A stretch of DNA of 20,677 bases from positions 1 to 20,677 of the forward strand of contig CAZZLY010000046.1 in the NCBI GenBank assembly GCA_964655175.1. Direction: 5' to 3'. Below, in pieces: positions 8,650-15,871 of the stretch. A model generated the notes under the pieces. It did no database searches, was not told where the DNA came from, and was given only the letters and a program-made list of their open reading frames with translations. Each line of letters opens with the position of its first letter. Within the stretch, counting starts at the first letter, position 1. The translations under genes and the position numbers were made by a program. The stretch is from JAIOPA01 sp964655175. Lineage in GTDB: Bacteria > Eisenbacteria > RBG-16-71-46.

Positions 8650-8872
8650 CATCGGGGGGAAAACAAGAGGACCCCGACGGGAGGTGGTGTCGGGGTCCCT
8701 TGTCTCACGCGATGCCGGGGGGAGAACCGGCACCGGTGGGAGGTGCGACTCGTCTTCGGAAGAACAACCCTCGTCCCGGACTCGGAGGGCCTGCCGGACC
8801 CTCGTCATCGACCCGTCGTTCCGGGGCACGGCCCCCGGGTGGTCGGGACGTCCTGCGGTTTCACCCGACCTC
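8650..8872 (-). ncRNA. Candidate structured small RNA (or leader) ending in an intrinsic terminator
   Basis: Minus-strand segment of about 220 bases with a series of hairpins: GGTCGGG/CCCGACC (8864-8870 with 8841-8847), CCGGGG/CCCCGG (8833-8838 with 8821-8826), TGCCGG/CCGGCA (8727-8732 with 8713-8718) and a final stem with a T run. CACCTCCC occurs twice (8745-8738 and 8686-8679); CACCTCC equals the usual 16S anti-Shine-Dalgarno core, and the second copy lies in the terminator loop. The 5' end is a guess, as no clear promoter is visible. It does not match the RNase P, tmRNA, SRP, 6S or common riboswitch cores I know. It could be a trans-acting RNA or an attenuator for the M14 gene. Confidence 0.35.
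8655..8703 (-). terminator. Intrinsic terminator with U tract, minus strand
   Basis: GGACCCCGAC (8698-8689) pairs perfectly with GTCGGGGTCC (8678-8669) around a 10-base loop. The stem extends through ACAAG/CTTGT past one bulged base, and TTGTTTT follows. It is the only hairpin in the window followed by a proper T run. It lies about 120 bases upstream of the M14 start, so it ends a transcript that begins upstream of it. Confidence 0.75.
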
Positions 8873-9106
8873 ACGTATTGCAGGGGTCGTGCCGGAATCG
8901 GCCCGTGCGCCGTTCGAACACGTGGGTGATGTGGCGCAACGGTTTAGCAGCGCTGGCCGAAACACACGTGCGCCGAACCGCGCGCGCGGCGGACGTTCTC
9001 GTGTGGTGGGATGGCCCATTCCTGCCGGTCGAACGCGCCATTCCACCCACGCAGCGGGACCGCGAGGCTCGCGCCACAGCGCGATCCGACGCACCCACAA
9101 GACGCC

Positions 9107-9138
9107 GAACGCCCCGTCGGCGGACCGACGGGGCGTTC
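9107..9138 (-). terminator. Hairpin terminator after amidohydrolase operon
   Basis: Perfect 14-base stem, GAACGCCCCGTCGG at 9107-9120 with its complement at 9125-9138, and a 4-base loop. It begins 24 bases downstream of the stop codon of the 441-residue amidohydrolase. On the minus strand it is followed by GGCGTCTTGTG, with only a short T stretch. Confidence 0.75.
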
Positions 9139-9161
9139 GCGACTCCGTGCGGCGGGGCCGC

Positions 9162-10487
9162 TCAGCGCTTGCGCGCCTTCGGTCCGCGCGGTCGCGCGTC
9201 GTACTTGTGGAACAGCCGCGTCTGCCGCGACTCCATGGGCACGAGCCGACCGTTGAGCACGACCTGCTCGCAGTGCGTCGCCACCTCGAGCGGGTCGCCG
9301 TCGGTGATCTGCAGATCGGCGAGCTTACCCACTTCGATCGAACCCACGCGATCGCCCACGCCCAGGATGCGCGCGGGGTACAGCGTCACGCTCTTGAGCG
9401 CCTCGTCGCGGTCGAGCCCGAACGCGGCCGCCATCGCCGCGTGCTGCGGCAGGTTGCGCGCGTTGGCCGCGCCGCCGCCACCGCCCTCGTCGGCGATGCA
9501 GAACCGCACGCCGGCGCGCGCGAGTCGTGCCGCCACCGTGAACGCCTCGTCGTACGCGGCGTCGGGACGGTTGGGCAGCGCCAGCACCCCGGCGACGATC
9601 ACGGGGATGTCGCGCGCCTTGAGCTCGTCGGCCACGCGCCACGCGTCGTAGCCGCCCAGCAGGATGACGCGCGTGAGCTTCTGCTGGTCGCAGAAGCGCA
9701 GCACGGCACGGATCTGCGCGATCGCATCGGCGTGGAACACGACCGGCATCTCGCCGCGCACGACTTTGCGCATCGCGTCCCAACGCGCGTCGGCGTCGTG
9801 CGTGGGCACGCCCGCACGACCCTCGGCCGCGCGCGCGCGATCGTAGGCACGCGCGTCGTCGAACGCCTCGGTGATCGCCTGGATCGCCGTGTCACGCGCC
9901 TTGTTCTGCTCCTCCTCGCTGCGCGTGTCCCACCACGCGCGCGTGACCGACATGGCCGGCCACTGCACGTGCAGCGCCACGGGCGCCGCCACCGTCATGT
10001 CCTCCTGCGTCCAACCGTCGAGATGCATGAGGGCGGACGTGCCGCGGATCGCGCCACCGCCGGGCACGACGAGCGCGGTGGTGATGCCGTTGAACCGCGC
10101 CACCGGCGGGAAATCACTGTCCGGGTTGAACATCACCTCGGCGCGCTGGTTGGGATTGACGTTGCCGGTCTCCTGCGTGTCGTCGGAGCCGACGATGGTC
10201 GAGATCTCCTGCAGGCCCAGCACGGTGTTCGCGTGCACGAAGCCGGGATACACGTGCTTGCCCGAGCAGTCGACGACCTTCGCGCCCGCGGGCACGGCGA
10301 GTCCGGTGCCCACCGCGGTGATGCGGGCGCCGTCCACGAGCACGACGCCGTTCGCGATCACGGGACCGCTCACCGTGTGCACGGTGCCGCCGACGAGCGC
10401 GAGCCCCTCGGCGTGCACGAGACCCACGGGGATCAGCAACGACAGGGCGACGAGCGCCGCGCGGGTGGAACGCATGAGCGTGTTCAT
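9162..10487 (-). CDS. Exported amidohydrolase-family protein with degenerate metal site
   Basis: 441 residues. Signal peptide at about 1-26 (AALVALSLLIPVGLVHA). The fold is amidohydrolase-like: an N-terminal composite beta domain (ALVGGTVHTVSG), a barrel, and a C-terminal return (ILGVGDRVGSIEVGKLADL, 375-392). The first metal motif, normally PGxxDAHxH, reads PGFVHANTVLGL (81-92), so Asn87 and Val89 replace both histidines. His252 in VVFHADA and Asp333 in IADEGG remain. I recall similar exported proteins in Bacteroidota with PGF...LGLxEI and NPN...NPDSD segments, so this looks like a family with an altered site, not simple decay. The start overlaps the upstream stop (ATGA) with GAGGAGGG 6 bases before it, so the two genes are translationally coupled. 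Substrate unknown; it may be a non-catalytic partner of the upstream enzyme. Confidence 0.82.
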   Translation of the reverse strand: MNTLMRSTRAALVALSLLIPVGLVHAEGLALVGGTVHTVSGPVIANGVVLVDGARITAVGTGLAVPAGAKVVDCSGKHVYPGFVHANTVLGLQEISTIVGSDDTQETGNVNPNQRAEVMFNPDSDFPPVARFNGITTALVVPGGGAIRGTSALMHLDGWTQEDMTVAAPVALHVQWPAMSVTRAWWDTRSEEEQNKARDTAIQAITEAFDDARAYDRARAAEGRAGVPTHDADARWDAMRKVVRGEMPVVFHADAIAQIRAVLRFCDQQKLTRVILLGGYDAWRVADELKARDIPVIVAGVLALPNRPDAAYDEAFTVAARLARAGVRFCIADEGGGGGAANARNLPQHAAMAAAFGLDRDEALKSVTLYPARILGVGDRVGSIEVGKLADLQITDGDPLEVATHCEQVVLNGRLVPMESRQTRLFHKYDARPRGPKARKR

Positions 10488-13400
10488 CGCGAGCCCTCCT
10501 CACCGTTCTGCTTCGCCCGACGATCCGCCTCGCCCAGGAACGGCGCGACGTGACCCTGATGCTCACCGCATTCGTTGCCGCTCTGATCGGTGTCCTCGAG
10601 GTAACGCGGCGGACGGTTGCCGCGGCGCCCCATGCCCGCCATGGGCGGACCGGCCGCATCGTCCTTGGCCGCACGCGCGGCCGCGATCAACGCCGCGCGC
10701 TCGGTCGCGAGCGCGTCACGACCGGCCAGATCGGCGGCGCGATCGAAGTACTTGCGGCCCTCGATCCACGTCTGCTCGCACACCGAGAACGGCGACAGCG
10801 GCTCGCCGCTCCAGATCGCGAAGTCGGCGTCCTTGCCCGGCTCCAGCGATCCCACACGGCGATCGATGCCGAGCGACTTCGCCGGGTTGAGCGTCACCAT
10901 CTTGAGCGCCTCCTCGCGCGGCACGCCACCGTACTTGATGGCCTTGGCGGCCTCGGTGTTGAGCCGGCGCGCCAGTTCGTCGCTGTCGGAGTTGAAGCCC
11001 ACGTTCACGCCGCGATCCCACATGAGGTAGCCGTTCCACGGGATCGCGTCGATGACCTCCTGCTTGTAGCCCCACCAATCGGTGAAGCCCATCGCCGAGG
11101 CGCCGTGCGTCGCCATCTCGTCCGCGACCTTGTAGCCCTCGAGGATGTGCGTGAACGTGTTGACGCGGAACCCGAACGACTCGGTCAGCCGCATGAGCAT
11201 GAGGATCTCGTCCTGCCGGTAGCTGTGGCAGTGGATCTGCCGCGTGCCGTGCACGATCTCGGACAGCGCCTCGAGCTGCAGGTCGCGCCGCGGCGGCACC
11301 GCACGGCGTCCCGCCTTGAACTCGGCGAACGCGCGGTCGTAGTCCTGCGCGCGCAGGAACGCCTCGCGGATGGAGTTCTCGACGCCCGAGCGCGACTTGG
11401 GATAACGGTTCGTGCGCTCGACGCCGAAGTTGGACTGCTTGGGGTTCTCGCCGAGCGCGAACTTGACCGAGCCCGGGGCCCACGACACGAACAACTCGTC
11501 GGCGGTCGCGCCCCACTTGTTCTTGATCACCGCCGCCTGTCCGCCGATCGAGTTGCACGAGCCGTGCAGCAGGTGCATGACCGTGCCGCCACCCGCGAGC
11601 TGGCGATACAGGTTGAGGCTCTCCGAGTTGATGACGTCCTGCGTGCGCACCTCGCAGGTGACGATGTTCGTGCACTCGTTGACGTTGCCCAGGATGGCCG
11701 AGTGGCTGTGCTCGTCCACGGTGCCGGGCGCGACGTGCTTGCCCGTCCCGTCCACGATCGTGGCGCCCGCGGGCGCCTTGAGGCCGCGACCCACCGCGAC
11801 GATCGCGCCGTCGCGCACGAGCAGATCGGCATCGGTGAGCACGCCCTGCGGCCCGCACGTCCACACCGTGGCGTGCTGCACGAGCAACGTCGCGGGCTGC
11901 GCCGGACGCGACGCGCGCCACGCCTCGGTCACCGCCGCGGCCGCCGGCACGGGCACGAGCGTGTCGGCCTTGCGCGGCTTCTTGTCGGCGGGCTTCGCGA
12001 CGCCGCGCACGTCGGTCGTCGCGCCGGCGAGCGTGCGCGTGCCGCGCACCGCGTCGTCGGCGAACGTCAGGTCGTAGGCCGCGCGCGTCTCACCGCGGCC
12101 GACGCCGAAGCGCACCCGCTTGTCCTCGAGCCGCACGTTGCGCACGCGCGTCGTGTCGCCCGCCGCGATCCAGGTGACCGTGGTGTCGCCGGACTCGACC
12201 GCGACCTTGAAGGTCGCGCCGTCGGCCAGGGCCCACTCGCCCTTGGGGCTCGTCTCGTCCTTCGTGACCTCGAGACGCGCACCGTCCACCCACACCTCGC
12301 GCACCTTGCTGTTCTCGGCGAACAGCGCGCCGCGCGTCACGGTGAGGTTGGCGATCGCGCCCGGCGCGATCACGCCCACGCGACCCTCGAGCCCCAGCAT
12401 GCGCGCGGGGGTGGTGGTGACCGCCGCCAGCGCCGCGTCCTCGGACAGACCGCGCGCGATGGCCTTGGCGACCTGCGCCCGGAACGACTTCACGTCCTTG
12501 AGCCCGTTGCTCGTGAGCGCGAACGTCACACCGGCCTTGGCGAGCGCGGCCGGGTTGCCGGGCGCCGCCTGCCAGTGACGCAGCTCCTCGATGCGCACGT
12601 CGAGCGCCGCGTCGTCGGCGACGTCGGGCGCATCGGGGAACGCGACCGGCACGATGAGCGTGCGACCCGTCGCCGCGACCGTCGCGACGCGCTTGTACTC
12701 GTCGCCCGCGGTCACGATCGTGGCGTCCACACCGGCCTCCCGCGCGAGGCGCGAGGCCTGCAGCACCTCGAGCATCTCGTCGGCCACCATGAGGAGCGGC
12801 TGTCGGCCCGCGAGCACCGGCTGCAGCGCCTCCCACGACAGGTTCTGCGCGATGCGCTCGGTGCCCGGACGCTTGGCCGCGACGGCCTGCGCGTCGCGGT
12901 ACCAGCGCGCATCGAGGAACACCTGACGCAGCACCGCGATCACGCCCATGAGCGAGGCCGGGTACACGTTGCCGCGATTCGGATCGAGCGCCATGACCTG
13001 CGCCGCGTCGGCGCGCACGACCGAGGCGTTGACGCCGTTGTTGCCCAGATCCACGACCACCGTCTGCCCGCGCACCACCCCGTTGCGCGGCGCGAACTGC
13101 ACCGTGGTGAAGCCGGCCGCGCGCAGCGCTTCGGCCTGCGTCGCGTCGATCGGCAACTGCTCGACCATGCGCGTCTCGGCGCGCACGCTGGCGAGCTCGT
13201 GCACCGCACCCTTGGCGGGCTCGGCGGTCGGCGGCGCCATCATGCCGGGGCGCCCGCCCCCGAACGGTCCCGCGCCCATCGCCGGCTTCGGCGCGGGCGG
13301 CAGGACGAACGCGTCCACGAGACCGGGATAGACGGTGAGGCTGTCGCCCTCCCAGATGCGCGCGTCGGCGGGGATCGGCGCATCGGCGCCCACCGCGACG

Positions 13401-13591
13401 ATGAGCCCGTCGCGCATGACGACGTTGCCGCGCGCGATGACCTTGCCCGGCGCGGTGACGATGCGGGCGTTGCGGATGGCGTGCACGCGCGGCGTGACGG
13501 CGTGCGCGAACGACGCGCCGAGCACGCACAGCAGTGACGCGAGTGCGAGCACGCGGACGGGACGGGACGACGGTGCGACGGATCGGGACAT
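10484..13591 (-). CDS. Exported tandem amidohydrolase; N-terminal domain degenerate, C-terminal domain intact
   Basis: 1035 residues. Signal peptide at about 1-31 (VLALASLLCVLGASFAHA). Two amidohydrolase modules lie in tandem. In the first (about 35-445) the metal motif is replaced by YPGLVDAFVLPP (88-99), with no histidines, followed by a Gly/Pro/Met-rich insert (about 99-125). A linker (about 445-565) joins the second module (565-955), which keeps the metal ligands: APGTVDEHSH (His628, His630), QIHCHS (His787 or His789), FTHILEG (His815) and NSDSD (Asp869). Family role: metal-dependent hydrolysis of amide or cyclic amide bonds, as in imidazolonepropionase or Xaa-Pro dipeptidase relatives. 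The tail is charged, with CGEHQGH near 1008-1014. Start chosen at ATG 13591, with GAGGTG 5 bases upstream. First gene of the coupled pair. Confidence 0.85.
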   Translation of the reverse strand: MSRSVAPSSRPVRVLALASLLCVLGASFAHAVTPRVHAIRNARIVTAPGKVIARGNVVMRDGLIVAVGADAPIPADARIWEGDSLTVYPGLVDAFVLPPAPKPAMGAGPFGGGRPGMMAPPTAEPAKGAVHELASVRAETRMVEQLPIDATQAEALRAAGFTTVQFAPRNGVVRGQTVVVDLGNNGVNASVVRADAAQVMALDPNRGNVYPASLMGVIAVLRQVFLDARWYRDAQAVAAKRPGTERIAQNLSWEALQPVLAGRQPLLMVADEMLEVLQASRLAREAGVDATIVTAGDEYKRVATVAATGRTLIVPVAFPDAPDVADDAALDVRIEELRHWQAAPGNPAALAKAGVTFALTSNGLKDVKSFRAQVAKAIARGLSEDAALAAVTTTPARMLGLEGRVGVIAPGAIANLTVTRGALFAENSKVREVWVDGARLEVTKDETSPKGEWALADGATFKVAVESGDTTVTWIAAGDTTRVRNVRLEDKRVRFGVGRGETRAAYDLTFADDAVRGTRTLAGATTDVRGVAKPADKKPRKADTLVPVPAAAAVTEAWRASRPAQPATLLVQHATVWTCGPQGVLTDADLLVRDGAIVAVGRGLKAPAGATIVDGTGKHVAPGTVDEHSHSAILGNVNECTNIVTCEVRTQDVINSESLNLYRQLAGGGTVMHLLHGSCNSIGGQAAVIKNKWGATADELFVSWAPGSVKFALGENPKQSNFGVERTNRYPKSRSGVENSIREAFLRAQDYDRAFAEFKAGRRAVPPRRDLQLEALSEIVHGTRQIHCHSYRQDEILMLMRLTESFGFRVNTFTHILEGYKVADEMATHGASAMGFTDWWGYKQEVIDAIPWNGYLMWDRGVNVGFNSDSDELARRLNTEAAKAIKYGGVPREEALKMVTLNPAKSLGIDRRVGSLEPGKDADFAIWSGEPLSPFSVCEQTWIEGRKYFDRAADLAGRDALATERAALIAAARAAKDDAAGPPMAGMGRRGNRPPRYLEDTDQSGNECGEHQGHVAPFLGEADRRAKQNGEEGSR

Positions 13592-13672
13592 CGGGGCACC
13601 TCGAGGGACCGGGGAACACGCGGCGGGGGCCGCGCGATGCACGCGGGTGGCGTGCAGGATGACGGACGCTGC

Positions 13673-13701
13673 AGGTTAGGCGTTGCCGGAGACCATCTCA
13701 A
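13673..13701 (-). promoter_or_regulatory. Sigma-70-type promoter of the amidohydrolase operon
   Basis: On the minus strand TTGAGA (13701-13696) is separated by exactly 17 bases from TAACCT (13678-13673). This is the best two-box promoter in the window. Transcription from about 13665 would leave a leader of roughly 75 bases ending in the GAGGTG ribosome site. Confidence 0.65.
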
Positions 13702-13706
13702 TGGTC
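13691..13706. promoter_or_regulatory. 16-base dyad covering the -35 box (possible operator)
   Basis: GACCAT-CTCA-ATGGTC is a perfect 6-base inverted repeat with a 4-base centre. It completely covers the -35 box of the amidohydrolase promoter, where a bound repressor would block polymerase. No regulator gene is next to it. Confidence 0.4.
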
Positions 13707-13877
13707 GCGTGCAGGCGGCACGACGGACGGGGCGATGCGCACGACGGATGCGTCGGGCCGTGACGGGCCGCAACGGGTTGCGCGGTCCGCGCGCGTGGCA
13801 CATGGTCTGCAGGGCAGGACGCCCCGGAGTGGACCCGACAGGACCCACCCGCAGGACCCTCACGGAGGACCTCTTCC

Positions 13878-14369
13878 ATGACCCGTTTCCGCATCCTCGT
13901 GGCCGCACTCGCGCTGGCGACCCTCGCGGGCCGTGCCGACGCGCAGACGAGCACGTGGTTCGACTTCCAGGTCGGCATCCGCGGCGGCAGCCCGCCGCCG
14001 CCGGCGATCGTGTTCGTGGGCGAGCCGCGCTACGTGATGGTGGACGACGTGCGCGTGATCCGCGACGACCGCTGCGACGACGACCTGTTCATGGTCGATC
14101 GCGCCTACTGGCGCATGCGCGGCGGCGTCTGGTACCGCAGTGCGTCGTGGCGAGGCCCGTGGGTCGTCATCGACGTGCGCCGCGTGCCCGAGCGCGTGCT
14201 CATCCTGCCGGCGAGTTACTGGCGACATCACCCGCGCCACGGGCGTCGGCCGGCCGTGGTGATCCGCGGCGGCGAGCGCCGCCGCGAACGTCGCGAGGAT
14301 CGCCGCGAGGAACGGCGCGATCGCCGGGGCCGCGGGCACGAGCACGACGACGACCACCACCGCGACTGA
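13878..14369 (+). CDS. Small exported basic protein of unknown function
   Basis: 163 residues. Signal peptide at 1-23 (ILVAALALATLAGRADA), then a tryptophan/tyrosine-rich core (VDRAYWRMRGGVWYRSASWRG and WVVIDVRRVP, about 75-110) and an Arg/Glu/Asp/His-rich tail from about 130 (RREDRREERRD, ending in a His/Asp-rich stretch). The Y-W...WYRS..W.GPWVVI pattern recurs in small exported proteins of Deltaproteobacteria and neighbouring phyla, but I know no assigned function. The charged tail could bind metal, nucleic acid or envelope polymer; this is speculation. ATG 13878 follows GGAGG by 9 bases. It stands alone, divergent from the amidohydrolase operon and closed by a strong hairpin. Confidence 0.75.
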   Translation: MTRFRILVAALALATLAGRADAQTSTWFDFQVGIRGGSPPPPAIVFVGEPRYVMVDDVRVIRDDRCDDDLFMVDRAYWRMRGGVWYRSASWRGPWVVIDVRRVPERVLILPASYWRHHPRHGRRPAVVIRGGERRRERREDRREERRDRRGRGHEHDDDHHRD

Positions 14370-14389
14370 AGCGCGCTCCACCCGACACG

Positions 14390-14427
14390 ACGAAGCCCCC
14401 GCGGACCTCGATCCGCGGGGGCTTCGT
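14390..14427. terminator. Bidirectional hairpin terminator between convergent genes
   Basis: A 16-base perfect stem, ACGAAGCCCCCGCGGA (14390-14405) with its complement (14412-14427), and a 6-base loop. It lies between the stop of the small exported protein (+) and the stop of the antiporter gene (-), so it can serve both. Confidence 0.8.
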
Positions 14428-14440
14428 GCGTCGAGCGGCG

Positions 14441-15769
14441 TCAGGACTTCGCGGGCCGCTTGAGGCGCCACACGAGCAACGGCGGCGTGACCAGCGTGGT
14501 GACCGCCACCATGACGACGATGGCCGAGTACACCATGTCGTCGATCACGCGCTCGCCGCCGATGTGCAGCGTGCGGCCGATGCTCGCGAAGATCAGGCCC
14601 ACCTCACCGCGCGGGATCATGCCCAGGCCCACGGCGAGCCGGTCGGCCCCCTTGTCGAGCACACCGAGCGAGCAGATCTGCTTGCCCACGATGGCCGCCA
14701 GGCTGAGCACGCCCGCGAACGCGAGCACGTCGGTGCGGGCGAACGCGGTGAGGTCCACGCTCATGCCCATGAGCACGAAGAACACCGGCACGAGGAAGCT
14801 CGCGATGGGCTCGAGCAGATGGTGCAGGTCGCGGCGCTGCGCATCGCGCTCGCGCAGCTCGACGTAGTGCACCTCGTCGAGCACGAGCCCGGCCGCGAAC
14901 GCGCCCACGATGGGCGCGAGTCCGGCGAGCCCGGCGACCCACGCGAACAGGAAGCAGAACGCGAGCCCGAACGACAGCAGCATCCCTTCGCCCTTCAGAC
15001 GAGCGGCGAACCGGAACGTCACCTTGGAGAGCAGGCGGCCCACGATGACCGCCGCCACCAGGAACCCGACCGCCTTGCCCACGATGAGCGCGAGTCCCAC
15101 GGGATCGAACGCGCGCCCCGCATCGGCCGCTTCGATGAGGCCGGTGACCACCGCGAGCACGACCAACCCCAGCACGTCGTCGATGACCGCCGCGCCCAGG
15201 ATGACGCGGCCCTCGACGCTGCCGGACTTGCCCAGGTCACCGAGCACGCGCGCGGTGATGCCGACGCTGGTGGCCGCGAGCGTGGCACCCACGAACCAGT
15301 GCGCCAGCACGTGGTGCCCGTGCAGGAACAACTCCGAGACGCCGAGCCCGAGCAGCATGGGCGCGATCACCCCCAGCACCGCGACGAGCGTGGCCGAGAG
15401 CCCGACCGCCGCCATCTTGGCGAGGTCGGACTCGAGCCCGACCTGGAACAACAGGAACAGCACGCCGACCTGCGAGAACACCTCGAGCGCCGGCACGTGC
15501 GCCAGCCCGTCGAACGCGTGGAAGCCCACGAGTCCGAGGTTGCCCAGCAGCACGCCGGCGATGAGCTCGCCCAGGACGGCCGGCAGATGCAGGCGCTCGA
15601 ACAGCGCGCCGCCGAGCCGCGCGGCGACCAGGATGAGCGCGAGCGCCGACAGGATCGGCAGCATGTCGAGACTGCCCGGGGCACCCGCCGAAGCGAGCGC
15701 GACCTGTGCGAGGAGCAGACCGAGGACGAGCAGCGGGGCCATCGTGCGGAGTCGTGCGAGTCGGTTCAT
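14441..15769 (-). CDS. CPA2-family cation/proton antiporter, membrane domain only
   Basis: 442 residues, mostly hydrophobic, with about 12-13 membrane helices. Key family pieces are LPAVLGELIAGVLLGNLGL (62-80), GATLAATSVGIT (161-172), the ion-binding Asp197-Asp198 in GAAVIDDVLGLV, and GLGMIPRGEVGLIFA near 395. The DD pair is characteristic of Na+(K+)/H+ exchangers of the NapA/KefB type. Family role: exchange of monovalent cation for protons at the inner membrane, for pH and salt balance. Unlike Kef proteins it ends soon after the last helix and has no TrkA-N/RCK regulatory domain. A hydrophobic stretch at 10-29 may be a signal peptide or an extra helix. ATG 15769 has no ribosome binding site but a -10 hexamer just upstream; ATG 15742 is an alternative. 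Ion specificity cannot be read. Confidence 0.88.
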   Translation of the reverse strand: MNRLARLRTMAPLLVLGLLLAQVALASAGAPGSLDMLPILSALALILVAARLGGALFERLHLPAVLGELIAGVLLGNLGLVGFHAFDGLAHVPALEVFSQVGVLFLLFQVGLESDLAKMAAVGLSATLVAVLGVIAPMLLGLGVSELFLHGHHVLAHWFVGATLAATSVGITARVLGDLGKSGSVEGRVILGAAVIDDVLGLVVLAVVTGLIEAADAGRAFDPVGLALIVGKAVGFLVAAVIVGRLLSKVTFRFAARLKGEGMLLSFGLAFCFLFAWVAGLAGLAPIVGAFAAGLVLDEVHYVELRERDAQRRDLHHLLEPIASFLVPVFFVLMGMSVDLTAFARTDVLAFAGVLSLAAIVGKQICSLGVLDKGADRLAVGLGMIPRGEVGLIFASIGRTLHIGGERVIDDMVYSAIVVMVAVTTLVTPPLLVWRLKRPAKS

Positions 15770-15775
15770 GGCGAC

Positions 15776-15781
15776 AAGGTA
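15776..15781 (-). promoter_or_regulatory. -10 element close to the antiporter start, probably leaderless
   Basis: TACCTT on the minus strand (TAnnnT) ends 6 bases before the ATG at 15769, and there is no Shine-Dalgarno sequence. A loose -35 (CTCGAC, 15806-15801) lies 19 bases upstream and is not convincing. Confidence 0.45.
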
Positions 15782-15819
15782 GTGCGCCGCACGGCCCCGC
15801 GTCGAGCCCGGAGACGCGA

Positions 15820-15848
15820 ACGGGCCCCTGCGGCTCGCAGGGACCCGT
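15820..15848 (-). terminator. Hairpin terminator after formate dehydrogenase gene
   Basis: Bases 15820-15832 pair with 15836-15848 in a 13-base stem around a 3-base loop. One pair is a G-U wobble when read as minus-strand RNA but a C-A mismatch on the plus strand, so the hairpin is oriented for the formate dehydrogenase transcript. It lies 24 bases past the stop codon. Confidence 0.65.
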
Positions 15849-15871
15849 CGCGTCGTGACGGTTCGCGTGCG

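Larger units (their letters stand above)
8536..9161. other. 626-base intergenic region with no credible protein gene
   Basis: The gap lies between two minus-strand genes. From right to left it holds the hairpin terminator of the amidohydrolase operon (9107-9138), about 230 bases in which I see nothing definite, a block of hairpins ending in a U-tract terminator (8650-8872), and a weak promoter for the M14 gene. Frames that cross it are extensions of neighbouring genes or opposite-strand shadows. It is more AT-rich than the flanking genes around 8755-8770 and 8870-8965. Confidence 0.6.
13592..13877. other. Divergent intergenic region between amidohydrolase operon and small exported protein
   Basis: It holds the minus-strand promoter at 13673-13701 and the dyad at 13691-13706. 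For the plus-strand gene a weak pair exists: TTGCGC (13778-13783), 17 bases, then CATGGT (13801-13806), which I would not trust alone. GGAGG at 13864-13868 is the ribosome binding site of the plus-strand gene. Confidence 0.55.

Noticed and set aside
8704..8872. RNase P RNA, tmRNA, SRP RNA, 6S RNA or a common riboswitch
   Set aside because: None of the conserved cores I know (for example GAGGAAAGTCC of RNase P or the GGAAGGAAGCAGC tip of SRP RNA) is present.
8915..8965. A tRNA-like stretch (TTCGAA and GTGGCGCAACGG)
   Set aside because: No acceptor, anticodon or T-stem pairing can be built on either strand, so it is not a tRNA.
6325..9651. An 1108-codon plus-strand open frame
   Set aside because: Antisense to the large M14 gene and running through the intergenic hairpins. 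Low-complexity composition and no recognisable motif.
10550..13537. A 995-codon plus-strand open frame
   Set aside because: Exact antisense shadow of the tandem amidohydrolase, with His/Arg/Asp-rich composition.
13778..13806. TTGCGC-17-CATGGT as promoter of the small exported protein
   Set aside because: The -10 matches the consensus at only three positions; not listed as a promoter of its own.
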